Source: UBA6448 sp051893155 (GTDB taxonomy: Bacteria; Bacillota_I; Bacilli_A; RF39; UBA660). Taken from it: a stretch of DNA of 6,192 bases. Shown here piece by piece: positions 6,143 to 6,192 of this stretch. The notes below the pieces were generated by a model. It had not been told where the DNA came from, ran no database searches, and worked only from the letters and a program-made list of their open reading frames with translations. Location: contig JBJFGY010000106.1 of NCBI GenBank assembly GCA_051893155.1, positions 1 to 6,192 on the forward strand. Reading direction: 5' to 3'. The translations under genes were made by a program, and so were the position numbers. Numbering within the stretch: position 1 is the first letter of the stretch; every line of letters begins with the position of its first letter.

Positions 6143-6192
6143 TCTGAAAACAAAAAGAAAATTTATTTTATAAAAATAGGTAAAAAAGGGCA

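Noticed and set aside
6143..6192. Continuation of the frame after the TAG stop to the window edge
   Set aside because: The frame stays open for about 16 codons, but there is no start codon or ribosome binding site and it is too short to judge; readthrough is not supported.

Overview
The window is very AT-rich. Its genes use ATG starts behind GGAGG-type ribosome binding sites and sigma-A-like promoters, and it carries a T-box riboswitch. All of this points to a low-GC Gram-positive bacterium (Bacillota/Bacilli). Lys, Asn, Ile and Tyr are heavily used, yet every tryptophan in the recognised genes is read from UGG and the four visible stops are TAA or TAG. UGA is therefore probably not a Trp codon, which argues against Mycoplasma/Spiroplasma. 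mraY and a FemAB transferase show that the cell makes peptidoglycan with cross-bridges or a branched stem peptide. An uncultivated gut-type Bacilli lineage (RF39 or Erysipelotrichales-like) would fit, but that is inference.

Layout, left to right. (1) Positions 1-604, minus strand: the N-terminal 201 codons of a gene that runs off the left edge. It has no safe family assignment but resembles a decayed MurE-type Mur ligase. (2) A 117-bp divergent intergenic region holds the mraY promoter. (3) mraY (722-1714, plus). (4) A compact two-way terminator made of three copies of one arm. (5) A FemAB-family aminoacyl-tRNA-dependent transferase (1755-2993, minus), convergent with mraY. (6) A divergent intergenic region with a good promoter for the next gene. 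(7) A GH31 glycosidase-like protein (3134-5554, plus) that lacks several catalytic-site residues of the family. (8) A promoter whose -35 lies inside the GH31 gene, followed by a complete T-box leader (5579-5761), most consistent with tRNA-Leu. (9) A 122-residue three-helix membrane protein of unknown function (5774-6142). The last 50 bases hold no recognisable start.

How the genes fit together: MraY makes lipid I. After MurG converts it to lipid II, FemAB enzymes add amino acids from aminoacyl-tRNA to the stem peptide. A MurE-like protein would act on, or have evolved from, the step just before MraY. So the left half is a small cell-wall neighbourhood with separate transcription units rather than a classical dcw operon. 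The GH31 protein and the T-box-controlled membrane protein have no demonstrable link to the wall. The most unusual items are the Mur-ligase-like protein without a proper P-loop, the GH31 protein with Gln at the acid/base position, and the T-box placed before a small membrane protein.
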